Below, in pieces: positions 61,471 to 64,000 of a DNA stretch of 64,000 bases (the stretch's first letter is position 1; each line of letters opens with the position of its first letter). Location of the stretch: NCBI GenBank assembly GCA_001414345.1, contig LLCB01000147.1, positions 1 through 64,000 on the forward strand, read 5' to 3'. The notes beneath the pieces are model-generated. The model was not told the DNA's origin and searched no databases. It was given only the letters and a program-made list of their open reading frames with translations. Position numbers and translations under genes: made by a program. This stretch comes from Hymenoscyphus infarciens. Lineage: Eukaryota; Ascomycota; Leotiomycetes; Helotiales; Helotiaceae.

Positions 61471-63143
61471 TATACTACTACGATATATCGTTGAAAATAG
61501 ATTTTAATAAATACTATTTTTATTATATATTATTCTAATAATATTTATTTATCTTACTATTAATATTATTAGTTTTTTTAATTAATATTTTAATAATACT
61601 CTAGTATTACTAAGTCTATTAGAGTTAATTGAAGCTTTTTATCTTAGATTTTAAATCTACTTATCTTTTTTCTTATACTTTAGAACTATATAATATAATA
61701 TATAACGTTAAAAGTATATATCTAAATAGCTAGATTTATAAATCTAATTAAATAAAGTATTTTAAAAAAAGGAATTATATTAATAAAAGTTATTTATATA
61801 AGATATTAAACTTTAAGAATACTATAAATAAATCTAATAATAATAATATAAACTTAAGCGCTATTATAATAAAATTAGTTTATTAGATTTATTAAAATTT
61901 ACTTTTTAATTTAGTATAAAAATAAACTAAATTAATAATAAAAAGTTTTATTTTAGTTACTACTCTAGCTAATATTTATATATATTTCTCTAAAATACTT
62001 ATAGTTAGTTTTTAACTATTTTATATATATATAAGCTTAAAAGAAAGCTTTAAATTAGAGATTTCTAATAATATAATAAAAACGTTAAATCTATAGTATA
62101 TATAGTTTTTTAATACGTTTTAAAGCTATTAAACTTTAGATAATTAGTTTTGTTTTAAATAATAAAATATTAATATTATTAAAATAATAGCTAGAATCTT
62201 AGTATTAAAAAAGTATATTAAAAGCTATTTAATTCTTTTTAAAAAGTTTTATTTTTAATACTAACTTCTATTTTAAATATTTAATTATTTATCTATCTAT
62301 TACTTTTATTTCTTTTTAACTCTAGTAGCTAAGAAATATAAGTCTTTCTCTATTAATAATACTTTAAAAGTTTAATAACTTTAATTACTTCTATTACTTT
62401 AATCTTTTTATCTTTTAATTATTACTTATATATCTTTCTTATTACTACTTTATAATATATTCTTTAGCTTTTAGCACTTAGTTTTTAGAATCTCTACTAA
62501 CTTTCTCTATTTCTATACTTATTAGTCTAGAGATTATAAATAATCTCTTTCTCTTCTTTATTCTTAAATAACGTAATATTATCTACTATTTAGACTTTTA
62601 GAAGATGTTTTAATTCTAAAGTATTTATAGTTTAGTAATATAACAGTTTAGTATATATAAAACTATCTTATAAAGCTTACTAACTTATCTATTTTTATTA
62701 TATACTAAATACTATTTAAAATATATACTATTTAAATAATAAGACTTATTATTATTATCTTAATTTATATCTAAGAGAGTTTTAGTTTAAAAATAGTAGA
62801 TATTCTATAGTTAAAATAGAGATAATAGTATTATAGTAGCGAATTTTAATTAAGTAAAAAAAAGCGATTTTCTAAGTTAATAATAAAAGTAAAGCGATTC
62901 TAGAGATCGTTATTATAACTCTTTATTATACTAAAAAATTAACTAGCTTAGTATTCTCTAATAGTTTCTTAATCTTTATAAAAAGTAATAATAAGATAGA
63001 TAGTATAACTTTTTTAATAATATATAAGATACTAAAATAAACTAGCTATATTAAAGGAGCTATATAGACTTTTTTTTTAAAAAAAAGATAATAAATAAGT
63101 TTTCTTTAATAGATTTAAAACTTAAACTAGACGTAAATATATT
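61471..63143. repeat. RIP-mutated DNA, unassigned
   Basis: AT-rich with stops in all frames. A plus-strand frame with stops read as Gln is protein-like over much of 61640-63080, so a dead coding element is likely, but no family could be named. Confidence 0.4.
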
Positions 63144-63654
63144 TATTAGACTTAGATAGCGATATTATCTATAATATATTAGAGAAGTCTATAATATTTA
63201 TTATATTATATTAAGTAATCTAATCGATATTAGGTTTCTAAGAATAACTAATAATATATCGATTATTAGTAGAAAATAGTTAATTTAGAGAATAATAGTT
63301 CTTTAAGCTAAGAGCTAATAGAATACTTAGTCTAAAAAGAAAGATAAAGTTATATAATTTTAATAGTAAATTCTATTTATTTATAGCTCTAAGAGATTAT
63401 ACGTCTTATTATATATTCTTTATAATCTATATAATAACTTTTTAATATAATAAAGTAGAGTTTTAAAAAGGAAATATAGATTATATAATATCTATTGAAT
63501 ACTATAATACACTAGCGCTAAAACTCTAATATTTATCGATTATTATTAATTTTATAATCGAATTTTATTATATTAGATAAGAATTTATAATATTTATTCT
63601 ACGATATATATCGCGTTAATCTAATAAATATTATATTATTATCTAAGTCTAATA
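63144..63654 (+). mobile_element. TIR element copy B, full length 511 bp
   Basis: The ends are inverted: TATTAGACTTAGATA at 63144-63158 and its exact reverse complement at 63640-63654. The interior matches copy A throughout and copy C over its left half. There is no coding capacity, so it is a MITE of an unknown TIR superfamily; a TA target site is possible from the flanks. Confidence 0.8.
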
Positions 63655-64000
63655 TTTATTAAATAACTATTAAAGATAATAATCTATATAAACTTTACTA
63701 TCTTTTCTAAAATAGCTTATAAATAGTAAAATTAATAATACTAGTTTAGATTATAAAGTACTTAGAAATAAGCTTCTTATTTAACTTTTAGAATAATCTA
63801 AATAAAGATATTATTACTAGAAAATCTAATAGTAAGAAATCTCTTAAATAAAAAACATAACTAGTCTTTTAGACTATTTACTCTTATAGCTTAGAAATAT
63901 AAGATAAACTAAGTAAGTTATTAAAAACAAATTAGAAGATAATTTAAAAAAAAGCTATTAAACTATACTTATTATAAGACTATAGAAAAAAAACTAGGAA
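63655..64000. repeat. RIP-mutated DNA to window end
   Basis: AT-rich, no gene or element boundary visible. Confidence 0.5.

Overview
The window reads as filamentous ascomycete (Pezizomycotina) nuclear DNA; Leotiomycetes is a guess from the protein families. Genes carry short introns of about 48-120 nt with GTAAGT/GTATGT-like donors, CTGAC/CTAAC-like branch sites and CAG/TAG acceptors. The window is bipartite: a gene island of normal composition (about 6.9-33.86 kb) lies between two very AT-rich blocks (1-6.9 kb and 33.86-64 kb). The AT blocks almost lack CpA and TpG dinucleotides and have no open frame of useful length, the signature of saturated repeat-induced point mutation (RIP). All splice sites below were placed by eye.

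Left block: two near-colinear copies of a 2.68 kb mutated repeat about 3.73 kb apart, then a 9-bp minisatellite and a small perfect hairpin at the edge of the island.

Gene island, in order: an EGF-domain single-pass membrane protein (-), a mitochondrial TPR protein resembling Mgr3 (+), a DUF7730-like protein (-), mitochondrial ribosomal protein uS14m/MRP2 (+), an Arb2-domain protein (+), sterol C-8 isomerase ERG2 (+), a secreted DUF4360 protein (-), a small predicted membrane protein not recognised (-), a short-chain dehydrogenase (+) and a membrane-anchored SGNH/PC-esterase-like protein (+). They are mostly housekeeping or secretory-pathway genes with no shared pathway, so this is not a biosynthetic cluster. 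Gene-free intervals of 3-4 kb separate some of them. One 256-bp deleted transposon relic sits inside the island.

Right block: a stack of dead transposons. A TIR element (copy A) is split by a palindromic element. An LTR element (36.75-45.09 kb) carries a 939-bp TRIM-like element with a visible 5-bp target duplication. A Copia-type element on the minus strand (45.3-56.7 kb) is interrupted by a 506-bp hAT-type MITE with a perfect 8-bp target duplication and by a LINE of about 5.5 kb, itself carrying a 310-bp insert. A less mutated 0.7 kb patch at 60.75-61.47 kb holds a perfect hairpin and a 39-bp tandem repeat. A full-length 511-bp TIR element (copy B) lies near the right end. I found no CRISPR array, rRNA gene or convincing tRNA gene.
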